Positions 1 through 8,571 of a stretch of 64,000 bases of DNA are shown piece by piece. The first letter of the stretch is position 1; each line of letters begins with the position of its first letter. Source of the DNA: Arthrobacter sp. CDRTa11. Lineage in GTDB: Bacteria; Actinomycetota; Actinomycetes; Actinomycetales; Micrococcaceae. The notes below the pieces were generated by a model, which did not search any database, had not been told where the DNA came from, and worked only from the letters and a program-made list of their open reading frames with translations. The position numbers and the translations under genes were made by a program. The stretch is taken from assembly GCF_026427775.1 (NCBI RefSeq), contig NZ_CP044532.1, positions 4,278,001 to 4,342,000 on the forward strand, in the 5' to 3' direction.

Positions 1-999
1 GTGGAGCGCGGGGGCGCCGGGACGGATGGCATCCTGTGGCGTGAAGACGGCCGGAAGTTCCCGGTACTCCACCTTCACGGCCCGGACGCCTGCTTCGGCT
101 GCGGCCACGGATTCGGCCACGACGGCGGCAACGCGCTGCCCGATGAACCTCACCACATCATCCAGCACCCGGGTGTCGTCCGGATCATCGGTATACAACT
201 CATGCTGGGCAGTGGAAAACAGCTGGGCGGGAGCGTCCTGGTGCGTGAAAACAGCCACCACACCGGGCACTTTCAGCGCAGCTTCGGTATTGATCGAGAG
301 GATCTTGGCGTGGGCGTGCGGCGAGCGCACGAGTTTCAGGTGCAGCAGCCCTTGCAGCTGATCGCCATCCGGCTGGCCCCCTTGCATTTGGTCCCCTTGG
401 AACCGGTCAGGCGGAACGTCCAGTGTGTAACGGGCCGTGCCGGTGACGATGGCGCGGCCGGCGGGAGCCGGGACGTCGTCACCCAGTTGCCCGGGGTGAG
501 GCGCGGGCTGGCCTTCGCCGCCGATGCCGGAGCCCTGCCCTGCCGGATCAGGATGCCCGGCGTGGCCGCAAATGGCGTCCTCGATGGCCCGGTAGCCGGT
601 GCAGCGGCACAGGTTTCCCTTGAGATTGCGGGGCAGGTTGTCCCTCTGGTCCTCGGTGAAGGTGGCGGCCGTCATCACCATCCCGGCCGTGCAGAAGCCG
701 CACTGGAAACCCTGGCGCTCCAGGAACTGCTGCTGCATGGGGTGAAGGCTGCTGCCCCCTGCCCCCGTGCTCGCGGCCAGGCCCTCGATGGTGGTCACGG
801 CATGTCCCTCGGCCCGGACGGCCGGGTAGATGCAGCTGTGGACCGGAGTGCCGTCCACATGCACTGTGCACGCTCCGCAGTCTCCGCCGTCGCAGCCCTT
901 CTTAACGCCAAGGTTGCCCTGCTCCCGGAGGAAGGTCCGCAGGCACTGCCCGGGGCGCGGTTCAGCCGCCGCCGGTGTGCCGTTAATTTCGATAGCCAT
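1..999 (-). CDS. Xanthine dehydrogenase, fused 2Fe-2S and molybdopterin subunit (partial)
   Basis: The reading frame starts at an ATG at 999 and stays open to the window edge, so only the first 333 codons are seen. Residues about 1-75 form a plant-type 2Fe-2S domain (GCDGGDCGACTV). Residues about 85-155 form the second 2Fe-2S domain (CGFCTAG, then CRCTGYR). After a linker the chain continues into the start of the molybdopterin-binding subunit (TARYTLD, LVRSPHAHAKIL). The iron-sulfur and molybdenum subunits, often separate genes, are therefore one polypeptide. The ATG follows a GGAAGGGG site and lies 3 bp after the FAD subunit. Family knowledge and the purine neighbours point to hypoxanthine/xanthine oxidation; another aldehyde or purine substrate remains possible. 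Confidence 0.88.
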   Translation of the reverse strand, partial: MAIEINGTPAAAEPRPGQCLRTFLREQGNLGVKKGCDGGDCGACTVHVDGTPVHSCIYPAVRAEGHAVTTIEGLAASTGAGGSSLHPMQQQFLERQGFQCGFCTAGMVMTAATFTEDQRDNLPRNLKGNLCRCTGYRAIEDAICGHAGHPDPAGQGSGIGGEGQPAPHPGQLGDDVPAPAGRAIVTGTARYTLDVPPDRFQGDQMQGGQPDGDQLQGLLHLKLVRSPHAHAKILSINTEAALKVPGVVAVFTHQDAPAQLFSTAQHELYTDDPDDTRVLDDVVRFIGQRVAAVVAESVAAAEAGVRAVKVEYRELPAVFTPQDAIRPGAPALH

Positions 1000-1002
1000 T
1001 CC

Positions 1003-1941
1003 TCAGGCCCCTTCCTGTGGTGCAGCTGTTTGATCGGCAGCTGTTGGCTGTGGCGGCCAGAAATCCCCCGAGACAGTGGCGGGCGCCGTGTCGGCCGGGG
1101 CTGCCAGCTCGGCCCGGATTTCTTCGGCCAGCCGGTGGGTCATGTCCCGCCGCCAGGCAGGCAGGCCATGGATGTCGTCGTGATACAGGCCTTCAGGGAT
1201 GGCGTCGTCCAGGGCGGCGGCCAGCCCGGCAGCATCCGGCAGCTGGCCGAAGCGCAGCTGCACAGGCCGCTTGGTGGCCGCCGTGACGGTCAGGACAAAG
1301 GAGGTGCCGCCGTCGAGCCTTCCGATCAGCAGCACTCCCGACCGGCCCAGGTTACTCAGGGACAGCCGGCGGAACGCCACCCGCGCGGAAAGGGCCGACG
1401 CCGGGAGGTGGACGCTGCGCAGCAGTTCGCCGGGTGCCAGGCCATTTTGCCCGTCCCCGGTCACGAAGCCGGCCACCGGAACCGTGCGGCTGGCGCCGCC
1501 CGGGCCAAGGATGGTGGCCACCCCGTCCAGGCCGGCGCACAGCGAGATCACGGGCCCGGCCGGCAGCGAGGTGCAGAGGTTGCCGCCCACTGTGGACATG
1601 TTCCAGACCTTGAAGGACGCCACAAAGGAATCGCAGCATGGCCTGATGAGGTCAAGGGCGGGCCAGTCTGTTCGGCGGAATGCCAGGGTGTCCTGCAGCC
1701 CGTAGAGATCCGCCACGGTGCAGGTGGCAGCCAGCTCGAGGCCGGGGCCGGATTCCCCGTCCACCGTCACCGCAGGCCACCCGGCCGCGCCCAGATCGAG
1801 CAGGCGCCTTGGCGGCTGCGGGCCGAAGGCATAGCTGCCATAGGAGAAGAGGACCGTGCCGCCTGCCAGCCAGGCATCGCCGTCGCGCCAGTCGGCCGGG
1901 TCCGCGGTGCGGACCACCGCCTCGATGGTGTTCATGTCCAT
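1003..1941 (-). CDS. Xanthine dehydrogenase FAD-binding subunit
   Basis: This 312-aa protein matches the FAD-binding subunit of molybdenum hydroxylases (CoxM/XdhB type), which passes electrons from the 2Fe-2S clusters to NAD+ or another acceptor. The segment VGGNLCTSLPAGPVISLCAGLDG near the middle is the FAD-domain signature. The ATG at 1941 has AGGAGACAGC just upstream and overlaps the end of xdhC by 10 bp. The fused 2Fe-2S/Mo subunit starts 3 bp after its stop, so the three are almost certainly co-translated. The family's N-terminal FAD motif is weak (SYGSYAFGP), so the exact partner chemistry is inferred from context. Confidence 0.85.
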   Translation of the reverse strand: MDMNTIEAVVRTADPADWRDGDAWLAGGTVLFSYGSYAFGPQPPRRLLDLGAAGWPAVTVDGESGPGLELAATCTVADLYGLQDTLAFRRTDWPALDLIRPCCDSFVASFKVWNMSTVGGNLCTSLPAGPVISLCAGLDGVATILGPGGASRTVPVAGFVTGDGQNGLAPGELLRSVHLPASALSARVAFRRLSLSNLGRSGVLLIGRLDGGTSFVLTVTAATKRPVQLRFGQLPDAAGLAAALDDAIPEGLYHDDIHGLPAWRRDMTHRLAEEIRAELAAPADTAPATVSGDFWPPQPTAADQTAAPQEGA

Positions 1942-3275
1942 GCTGTCTCCTGCTGTACAACGGGGTTCGGGGCAGGCCGGGTGGCGGCCTGCTGATGGAT
2001 GGGCGCCTGATGGATGGGCGCCTGATGGATGGGGCCCGTGGTCTCCCTGAGGGGCTGGTGGCTGGCGGCCGGGTTGCGCGCGGCGATGATTTCCGAAGCA
2101 ACGGATACGGCCACCTCCGCCGGCGTCACCGCCCCAAGGTCCAAGCCAAGGGGTGAATGCAGTTGCGCTATTCGCTCAGGGGGCACGCCGGCAGCCAGGA
2201 GGGCGTCCACCCGCTGGAGGTGGCTGCGCCGGGATCCCAAGGCGCCGACGAAGGCAACGTCCAGGGCCAAAGCAGCCTCCAGGAGCGGGATGTCGAATTT
2301 GGGATCATGGGTCAGGACGCAGATCACCGTCCGGGGGTCCAGATGTCCTGCCGCCGCTTCCGCTGCAAGGTACCTGTGCGGCCAGTCTGTGACAACGTCA
2401 TCAGCGGCCCGGAACCTGGCCTGCAATGCGAAGGCGGCCCGGGCATCCACCAGTGTGACGCGGTAGCCGAGCAGTTTGGCGGCCGGCAGCAGCGCGGCGC
2501 TGAAATCGTTGGCGCCAAAAACCAGCAGCCGGGGCGGCGGCAGCCGGCTCTCCACCAGCAACGTGACAGGTTCTGGCGCTGGGGAGTGCCCCTGTGAAAT
2601 GCCGGAGGGAGACGCTGTGCAGCCGTTAAGTGGTGCCAGCCTGACCAGCCCTGTCCGGCCGCCGCGAAGCAGCGGTTCCAGCTGCGCGGCTGCCGAAAGC
2701 AGGGCATCGTCCAGGGCATCGCCCGGGGTACTGGTGCTGCCGCGGCCGGTGGCGGAGTCCGGGACCGTGTCCGGGGCCGCCCCCAGAAGCCGGGCGATTC
2801 CGGCAGACTGGGCCACTTGGAAGGTCGCCGGATCACGAACCACCACCAGCCCGCGGCCATTGGCGTCCACCCGCCGGATCACCGCCACCGGCCCGTCCGC
2901 CGGAATCCGGCGCAGATGCTGGAGCGTCTCCGCGCCGGCATCTGGCCGGGTTCCCCCGCCGGGCCAGGGCTCAATGTGCACCTCCAGCTCACCACCGCAG
3001 GTGAGCCCGACGGCGAAGGCATCGGCCGCGCTGTAGCCAAACCTCTCAAGGCGGGTGCCGCCGTCGTTCATTGCTTCGAATGCCATCGCCACCACCGCCC
3101 CTTCCACGCAGCCGCCGGAGAGGCTGCCCAGTACGGCACCCGACTCCGAGATGAGCATGGACGTCCCTACCGGCCGGGGAACGGAACCGCTGACATGGAC
3201 GATGGTGGCTACGGCGCAGCGGTTACCGGTCAGGCCTGCTGTCCAGCCGTTGAGAGAAGGAATCAGGTCGAGCAT
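1932..3275 (-). CDS. xdhC: XdhC/CoxI-family molybdenum cofactor insertion protein
   Basis: The 447-aa protein has an N-terminal XdhC/CoxI domain (residues about 5-80: VHVSGSVPRPVGTSM, GSLSGGCVEG). A C-terminal Rossmann-like XdhC domain (about 250-400) begins at LLVFGANDFSAALLPAAK. XdhC proteins bind molybdenum cofactor, promote its sulfuration and deliver it to xanthine dehydrogenase, which fits its place directly upstream of the XDH subunits. The start has a clear GGAAGGAG site 7 bp away. The C-terminal tail carries a repeated PIHQA unit encoded by three tandem 15-bp repeats, probably an unstructured linker. A Ser/Gly/Pro-rich stretch (about 165-235) separates the domains and makes it longer than typical XdhC. 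Confidence 0.88.
   Translation of the reverse strand: MLDLIPSLNGWTAGLTGNRCAVATIVHVSGSVPRPVGTSMLISESGAVLGSLSGGCVEGAVVAMAFEAMNDGGTRLERFGYSAADAFAVGLTCGGELEVHIEPWPGGGTRPDAGAETLQHLRRIPADGPVAVIRRVDANGRGLVVVRDPATFQVAQSAGIARLLGAAPDTVPDSATGRGSTSTPGDALDDALLSAAAQLEPLLRGGRTGLVRLAPLNGCTASPSGISQGHSPAPEPVTLLVESRLPPPRLLVFGANDFSAALLPAAKLLGYRVTLVDARAAFALQARFRAADDVVTDWPHRYLAAEAAAGHLDPRTVICVLTHDPKFDIPLLEAALALDVAFVGALGSRRSHLQRVDALLAAGVPPERIAQLHSPLGLDLGAVTPAEVAVSVASEIIAARNPAASHQPLRETTGPIHQAPIHQAPIHQQAATRPAPNPVVQQETAWT
1993..2037. repeat. Three tandem 15-bp repeats in the xdhC 3' end
   Basis: The unit TGATGGATGGGCGCC occurs at 1993-2007 and 2008-2022, and with two changes at 2023-2037. The 15-bp unit keeps frame and encodes a repeated PIHQA motif in the XdhC tail. 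The start of this array is 52 bp upstream of the FAD-subunit start codon in transcription terms. Confidence 0.9.
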
Positions 3276-3382
3276 GGCGGCACTCCTTCCGCAGTGGTGT
3301 CCATATTCTCGTTCTTATCGGGGGTTGGGCCAAGCATCGCCTGTCCCCTACCGATGCCGGCACGTCGGCAGGGGCGCGAAAA

Positions 3383-4882
3383 TCAGGCGCCCAGCAGCAC
3401 GTTGATGGGTCCGCGGGCGAAGTACACCAGGAAGCCGGCGCTGACCACCCACATCAGCGGATGGATTTTCTTCGCCTTGCCGGACGCCGCGCCGATGATG
3501 GCCCAGGAGACAAAGCCCACGCCGATGCCGTTGGCGATCGAGTAGCTCAGCGGCATGGTGACAATGGTGAGGAACGCCGGCAGGGCCACCGAGAACTTGC
3601 TGAATTTGATCTCGCGGATCTGCGCCATCATCATGGCGCCCACCACCACCAGGGCAGCTGCCGCCACCTCCAGCGGAACAACACTGGTGAGCGGCGTCAG
3701 GAACATGGAGCCCAGGAACAGCACACCGGTGACAACCGAGGCCAGGCCGGTACGTGCGCCTTCGCCGATTCCAGCCGCGGAGTCGATGTAGACGGTGTTG
3801 GAGGAGCCTGAGGTGGCGCCTCCTGCCACAGCCCCGAGGCCTTCGACGATGAAGGCCGGCTTGAGGCGGGGGAACGTGCCGTCTTTGTGGGCCACGCCGG
3901 CGCTCTTGGCCAGTCCGGTCATGGTGCCCATGGCGTCAAAGAAGTTGGTGAAGACCAGTGTGAAGACCAGCATGGTGGCGGCCAGGCCGCCGATCCTGCC
4001 GAAGGCTCCGAACATGTCGAACTGGCCAACGAGTCCCAGGTCCGGTGCGGAGACAAGCTGCCCGGAGAGGACTGGGGTATTGAGGTGCCAGCCGCCCGGG
4101 TTGGTGGCGCTGGCGGGGCCGATCTTCAGGGTGGCTTCCACCACGGCGGCCAGCACGGTAGTGCCCACGATGCCGATCAGCAGGCCGCCCTGGACTTTGC
4201 GGGCCACCAGGATGCCCATGGCCAGCAGGCCCACCACGAATACCAGGGTGGGGATGGAGGTGATGGAGCCGCCGTCGCCCAACTGCACGGGCGGGCCGCC
4301 GGCAGTGGCACGGATGAAGCCGGAATCCACAAAGCCGATGAAGGCGATGAACAGGCCGATCCCGACGGTAATGGCGGCCTTGAGTTCCTTGGGCACGGCA
4401 CGGAAGATGGCCGTCCGCGCCCCGGTGATGCCGAACAGCACGATCAGGATGCCGTTGATCACCACCAGGCCCATAGCCTCGGCCCAGGTAACTTCCTGGA
4501 TCACCGAAACGGCAAGGAACGAGTTGATCCCGAGCCCGGCGGCCAGGCCGAACGGAAGGTTGGCGACGAGCCCGAACAGGATGGTCATCACGCCGGCTGT
4601 CAGTCCGGTGACCGCGCCGACCTGGGCCGCGGAGAGCCAGCCCCCGGCGACGTCGGTGGGCGCATTGTCCGCCGTGAAGCCGCCCAGGATCAGCGGGTTG
4701 AGGATCACGATGTACGCCATGGTGAAGAAGGTCACCAGGCCGCCGCGGAATTCGCGGGCCAGGGTGGAACCGCGCTGGGTGATCTGGAAGAAGCGGTCCA
4801 GGACGTTCAACGTCGGCGGCTGGGGCCTGCGTGCGGGCTGTGGAGCCGGATGCTCCCCGTGGGATTGATCCAGGATGGTCAT
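3383..4882 (-). CDS. NCS2/AzgA-like purine permease (guanine/hypoxanthine)
   Basis: This polytopic membrane protein of 499 aa resembles the AzgA/PbuG branch of nucleobase:cation symporters. Visible family segments are the FITMAY-like FFTMAYIVILNPLIL, GLAAGLGINSFLAV, GITGARTAIFRAVPKELKAAITVGIGLFIAFIG, and SGSSNTVYIDSAAGIGEGARTGL. The start was set at 4882 (MTILDQS), because upstream in-frame sequence only reads through the guanine deaminase gene antisense to its protein frame. It starts 14 bp after the guanine deaminase stop and ends 107 bp before xdhC, in the same direction. Import of guanine or hypoxanthine for this pathway is the natural role; the substrate is inferred. Confidence 0.88.
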   Translation of the reverse strand: MTILDQSHGEHPAPQPARRPQPPTLNVLDRFFQITQRGSTLAREFRGGLVTFFTMAYIVILNPLILGGFTADNAPTDVAGGWLSAAQVGAVTGLTAGVMTILFGLVANLPFGLAAGLGINSFLAVSVIQEVTWAEAMGLVVINGILIVLFGITGARTAIFRAVPKELKAAITVGIGLFIAFIGFVDSGFIRATAGGPPVQLGDGGSITSIPTLVFVVGLLAMGILVARKVQGGLLIGIVGTTVLAAVVEATLKIGPASATNPGGWHLNTPVLSGQLVSAPDLGLVGQFDMFGAFGRIGGLAATMLVFTLVFTNFFDAMGTMTGLAKSAGVAHKDGTFPRLKPAFIVEGLGAVAGGATSGSSNTVYIDSAAGIGEGARTGLASVVTGVLFLGSMFLTPLTSVVPLEVAAAALVVVGAMMMAQIREIKFSKFSVALPAFLTIVTMPLSYSIANGIGVGFVSWAIIGAASGKAKKIHPLMWVVSAGFLVYFARGPINVLLGA

Positions 4883-4896
4883 CTCTGCCGCCGGCC

Positions 4897-5391
4897 CTAG
4901 TAGTCGATCCTGGATTCGAGTGTGTTCCACGTATTGAACGGCTCCAGCGGCGCGGGCCCCCGGGGATCGTCCAGCGCGAGCTTGGCCACCGGCATCAGCG
5001 AATCCCGGTCCCTGTTCTCGAAGTACTCGTAGAAGACGGCGTCGTCGAAGCCGACGGAGGCAGCGTCGTGCCGGTCTGCGGCGAACACCACGCGCTCCAC
5101 CCGGGCCCAGAGCGCCGAGGACAGGCACATGGGGCAGGGTTCGCAGCTGGTGTAGAGGATGGCGCCGCTGAGGTCGAAGGTGCCAAGTTCCCGGCAGGCG
5201 GTGCGGATGGCGGTGACCTCGGCGTGTGCTGTGGGATCGTTGTCGGCAGTGACGCGGTTGACGCCGTCGAACGACTGTCCGTCAGCCGTGACGATCGTGG
5301 CGCCGAAGGGCCCGCCGCTGTTCAGGACGTTGGCCGTTGCCAGCCGGATTGATCTGGCCAAATACTGTTCGGCCGTGACGGTGGTACTCAT
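4897..5391 (-). CDS. guaD: Guanine deaminase (CMP/dCMP deaminase fold)
   Basis: The 164-aa protein shows the zinc deaminase signature: NDPTAHAEVTAIR supplies the His ligand and catalytic Glu, and TSCEPCPMC supplies two Cys ligands. The wording around these motifs, plus AASVGFDD and a C-terminal ending in tyrosine, closely follows Bacillus subtilis GuaD from memory. The reaction is guanine to xanthine plus ammonia in the cytoplasm, feeding XDH encoded downstream. It is the first gene of the minus-strand purine set. A tRNA adenosine deaminase is a related alternative, but the context and the GFDD stretch argue for guanine. Confidence 0.88.
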   Translation of the reverse strand: MSTTVTAEQYLARSIRLATANVLNSGGPFGATIVTADGQSFDGVNRVTADNDPTAHAEVTAIRTACRELGTFDLSGAILYTSCEPCPMCLSSALWARVERVVFAADRHDAASVGFDDAVFYEYFENRDRDSLMPVAKLALDDPRGPAPLEPFNTWNTLESRIDY

Positions 5392-5807
5392 GATGCGACT
5401 TCCTTATTGCCGGGAAGCCTGTTGCCGCTTGCAGGACCAGTAGAACCAGGTGCGACGGTTACCAGGCTTCAGCATGTGCTGTGAAGGTTTAGTTGCGCCT
5501 GGTAGATAGCTTCCCGTCAGTCCGGGTGCCCGCCTTTGGCAAGTTCGAGATTAGCACCACGGTGTGGCCTGCGCCATAGTTTTCTGGAATTTTAATTTCG
5601 CAATGTGAAATCCATGTTTCGTGGTCTTCACTGTTCCCTGCACTGTCCAAGGACCCGCAGTCACATTCTCCGGTCGTTGACGCAGGTCAGGATCGTTCCC
5701 TAGGCTGATGCCAACCCGCCGCCGCTCCGCAGCCGCGGGTACCTGGATCAGCAGACAGGGCCTCACTGAGCTGGAAACACCGCCACCGCGCTCAGACAAG
5801 GACAGCC
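5392..5807. other. Divergent intergenic region between guaD and 8-oxoguanine deaminase
   Basis: No convincing gene lies in these 416 bp; open frames here lack a ribosome site or family features. It must hold the divergent promoters of the guaD operon (leftward) and the 8-oxoguanine deaminase (rightward). An AT-rich patch at about 5575-5620 contains the imperfect palindrome TTTCGCAATGTGAAA (5596-5610), a possible regulator site. Confidence 0.6.
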
Positions 5808-7181
5808 ATGACCCACCCCCTTCCCGCCACCCCCGCTCCCCGCCTCTGGATCAGGAATCCGCAGGCCGCCTTCACCGCGAATGCCCTGGACGCCTCCGGC
5901 GGACTTGTGGTGAGCGGGGGCGTCATCGTGGAGGTGCTTGCCGCCGGGCAGCAACCTGCGGCACCCTGCCAGCAGGTCTTCGACGCCGGAAACCACGTGC
6001 TGCTGCCAGGCCTGATCAACACCCACCACCACTTCTACCAGACCCTCACCCGCGCCTGGGGTCCGGTGGCAAACGCGCCGCTGTTCCCCTGGCTGCAGAA
6101 CCTGTATCCCGTCTGGGCCCGGCTGACTCCGCGGGACCTCGAACTGGCCACCACCGTTGCGCTGGCCGAACTCCTGCTTTCAGGGTGCACCACCGCGGCC
6201 GACCACCACTACCTGTTCCCGGACGGCCTGGAACACGCCATCGACGTGGAAGTGGACGTGGTGCGCCGGCTTGGCATGCGGGCCACGCTGACGCGCGGTT
6301 CCATGACACTGGGAACGGACGACGGCGGCCTGCCGCCTCAGTCCACCGTCCAGGCTCCGGAGGTGGTACTGGCGGACAGTGAACGACTGATCGGCCAGTA
6401 CCACGAGCGGGGCGGCGATGCCGTCATCCAGATTGCGCTGGCACCCTGCTCCCCTTTCTCGGTGACGAAGGAGATCATGGCCGAAAGCGCGGCGCTCGCC
6501 GGGCGGCTTGATGTCCGCCTGCACACGCACCTGGCCGAAACGCTGGACGAGGAGGACTTCTGCCGGGAAATGTTCGGCCTGCGCACCGTTGACTACCTGG
6601 ACAGCGTGGGCTGGCTGACCGACCGCACCTGGCTGGGCCACGGCATCCACTTCAGCGACGCCGAGATCGCCAGGCTGGGAGCCGCGCGCACCGGCGTCGC
6701 GCATTGCCCCACCTCAAACATGCGGCTGGCGTCCGGCACCGCGCGGATTTTGGAGCTGGAGGACGCGGGAGTCCCCGTGGGGCTGGGGGTGGACGGCTCG
6801 GCGTCGAACGATGCCTCCAACATGATCCTTGAAGCGCGCCAGGCGCTCTACCTGCAGCGTCTCCGGTACGGCGCGGACGTCCCGGTGGAGCGCGCGCTTG
6901 GCTGGGCGACGCGGGGCTCGGCGGAGGTGCTGGGCCGCCCGGAACTGGGCCAGCTCGCACCCGGGATGCAGGCGGACCTCGCCCTGTTCCGGCTGGATGA
7001 CCTCCGCTTCTCCGGCAGCCACGATCCCATTGCCGCGCTCCTGCTGTGCGCGGCGGACCGGGCAGACCGGGTGATGGTTGGGGGCCAGTGGCGGGTGGTG
7101 GACGGGCAGATCCCTGGCCTGGATGTCGCCGGGCTCATCGCAGAGCACTCCGCGGCGGCCCGCCGGCTGGTGGCGGGCTAG
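5808..7181 (+). CDS. 8-oxoguanine deaminase-like amidohydrolase
   Basis: This 457-aa protein belongs to the amidohydrolase superfamily. It has the HxH metal motif in GLINTHHHFYQ (residues 69-77) and HTHLAET around residue 240. LGHGIHFSD and HCPTSNMRLASG precede GLGVDGSASNDASNM around residue 328, which holds the catalytic Asp. The combination with an SASND loop is characteristic of 8-oxoguanine deaminase and the related AtzB/TrzN triazine hydrolases. The expected reaction is 8-oxoguanine to urate plus ammonia, so the product enters the urate pathway directly without XDH. It is divergent from guaD. A different aminated purine or pterin substrate cannot be excluded. Confidence 0.82.
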   Translation: MTHPLPATPAPRLWIRNPQAAFTANALDASGGLVVSGGVIVEVLAAGQQPAAPCQQVFDAGNHVLLPGLINTHHHFYQTLTRAWGPVANAPLFPWLQNLYPVWARLTPRDLELATTVALAELLLSGCTTAADHHYLFPDGLEHAIDVEVDVVRRLGMRATLTRGSMTLGTDDGGLPPQSTVQAPEVVLADSERLIGQYHERGGDAVIQIALAPCSPFSVTKEIMAESAALAGRLDVRLHTHLAETLDEEDFCREMFGLRTVDYLDSVGWLTDRTWLGHGIHFSDAEIARLGAARTGVAHCPTSNMRLASGTARILELEDAGVPVGLGVDGSASNDASNMILEARQALYLQRLRYGADVPVERALGWATRGSAEVLGRPELGQLAPGMQADLALFRLDDLRFSGSHDPIAALLLCAADRADRVMVGGQWRVVDGQIPGLDVAGLIAEHSAAARRLVAG

Positions 7182-7196
7182 GCACGTCGCCGCCGG

Positions 7197-7261
7197 TTCG
7201 ACGGTTCCCTGCGCACACGACTCAGCGTCCCGCCGTCGTGCATGCCAGGGAAACCGTTGAA
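7197..7261. repeat. Imperfect long hairpin after the 8-oxoguanine deaminase
   Basis: TTCGACGGTTCCCTG (from 7197) and CAGGGAAACCGTTGAA (to 7261) form the outer stem. Inner CACGAC and GTCGTG pair as well. The hairpin has single-base bulges and a loop around 7222-7234. It begins 16 bp after the stop codon and has no T-run. Confidence 0.6.
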
Positions 7262-7304
7262 ACGGGGCCTATGCGGCGGCAGCAGACGTTGCTAGCGTGG
7301 CGGC

Positions 7305-8549
7305 ATGAACCCGTCGAAGACCCCGGCTGAGATTCTGGACATTGACGGCGCTGAGGTCCGCATCTCAAGTCCTGACAAGGTGGTGTTCCCCGAGCCCGGG
7401 CTGACCAAGCTGGACCTGGTGCGCTACTACCTGGCCGTCGCGGACGGTGCGCTGCGCGGCGCCGGCGGCCGTCCCATGGTACTCAAGCGCTTTCCGAAGG
7501 GCATCGACTCGGAACCGTTCTTTCAAAAGCGCGTCCCCGAGAACCACCCAGAGTTTATCGACACGGCAACCCTGCACTACTCGTCCGGGACGTCAGCCGA
7601 AGAGGCCGTGATCCGTGATGCCGCCGGCCTGGCGTGGGTGGTGAATCTTGGCTGCCTGGACCTGAACCCGCACCCGGTGCGCGCCGAGGACCTTGAGCAC
7701 CCGGACGAGCTCCGAGTGGACCTTGATCCGATGCCGGGAGTGGACTGGTCACAGATCGTTGATGTGGCGTATGTAGCGCGGGAAGTGCTCGACGACGTCG
7801 GGCTGGTGGGGTGGCCAAAAACGAGCGGATCACGCGGCCTGCACATCCTGGTTAGGATCGCGCCGCAGTGGTCATACCGCGACGTGCGGCTCGCCGCGGA
7901 AACCCTCGCCCGCGAGGTGGAGAACCGCGCCCCGGGTCTCGCCACCGCCCGGTGGTGGAAGGAGGAACGCGGCGAGAGCGTGTTCGTGGACTTCAACCAG
8001 AACGCAAAGGACCGCACGGTGGCATCGGCCTACTCGGTCCGGGCGCTGCCTGATGCGCGGGTTTCAACGCCGATTTCGTGGGACGAGGTCCGCTCCACCC
8101 GGCCGGAACAATTCACGGTGCGCACCGTCCCGGGGCGCTTTGCCGAGGCGGGCGATCCCCACGCCGGGATCGACGACGCGGCCGGCAGCCTGGACGGGCT
8201 CCTCGCGCTGGCGGCTGAGCTTGGCCCCGCCGAGAAGGCGCCACGCAGCGGTGACGGTTCCGGCCGCCGCCAGTCCGTGATGCCGCTGATCGAAGTGGCC
8301 CGCACCAAGACCAAACCGGAGGCCCACGCGGCCCTTGACGAGTGGAAGTCCCGGCACGCCGACGTCGTACCCGCCCTGCACCCGGCCGATGTGATGATCG
8401 ACGGGATGCGCGGATCGAGCTCGCTCTGGTACCGGGTGCGGGTGAACCTGCAGCACGTCCCCGAAGCGGAGCGGCCGCCGCAGGAGGAACTCATCGCGGA
8501 CTATGACCCCTGGGCTGGCAAGGAGTGGCCGGGCCGCCCGGCGTCCTGA
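7305..8549 (+). CDS. LigD-type polymerase domain protein (NHEJ primase-polymerase)
   Basis: The first 300 residues match the archaeo-eukaryotic primase-like polymerase domain of LigD. They contain SSPDKVVFPEPGLTKLDLVRYY, KRFPKGIDSEPFFQKR, VDLDP (D139 and D141, metal ligands), KTSGSRGLHI, and VFVDFNQNAKDRT (D229, third metal ligand). Such polymerases fill gaps and add nucleotides during non-homologous end joining with Ku and a ligase. No ligase or nuclease domain is attached and no ku or ligase gene is in the window, so this is a stand-alone polymerase. A C-terminal extension (about 320-414) is of unclear use. Its position among purine genes looks incidental. Confidence 0.9.
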   Translation: MNPSKTPAEILDIDGAEVRISSPDKVVFPEPGLTKLDLVRYYLAVADGALRGAGGRPMVLKRFPKGIDSEPFFQKRVPENHPEFIDTATLHYSSGTSAEEAVIRDAAGLAWVVNLGCLDLNPHPVRAEDLEHPDELRVDLDPMPGVDWSQIVDVAYVAREVLDDVGLVGWPKTSGSRGLHILVRIAPQWSYRDVRLAAETLAREVENRAPGLATARWWKEERGESVFVDFNQNAKDRTVASAYSVRALPDARVSTPISWDEVRSTRPEQFTVRTVPGRFAEAGDPHAGIDDAAGSLDGLLALAAELGPAEKAPRSGDGSGRRQSVMPLIEVARTKTKPEAHAALDEWKSRHADVVPALHPADVMIDGMRGSSSLWYRVRVNLQHVPEAERPPQEELIADYDPWAGKEWPGRPAS

Positions 8550-8571
8550 CGCCGTCGACACCCAAATTACC

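Noticed and set aside
1..1995. 664-codon plus-strand open frame
   Set aside because: It runs antisense to the XDH Fe-S/Mo and FAD genes, which show clear family motifs; high GC produces long antisense frames.
4883..5128. N-terminal extension of the purine permease
   Set aside because: It would overlap guaD in another frame with Arg/Ala-rich sequence. The start at 4882 fits the family length.
5551..5799. 82-codon minus-strand frame upstream of the 8-oxoguanine deaminase
   Set aside because: No ribosome site and no protein-like pattern. It crosses the region that must hold the promoters.
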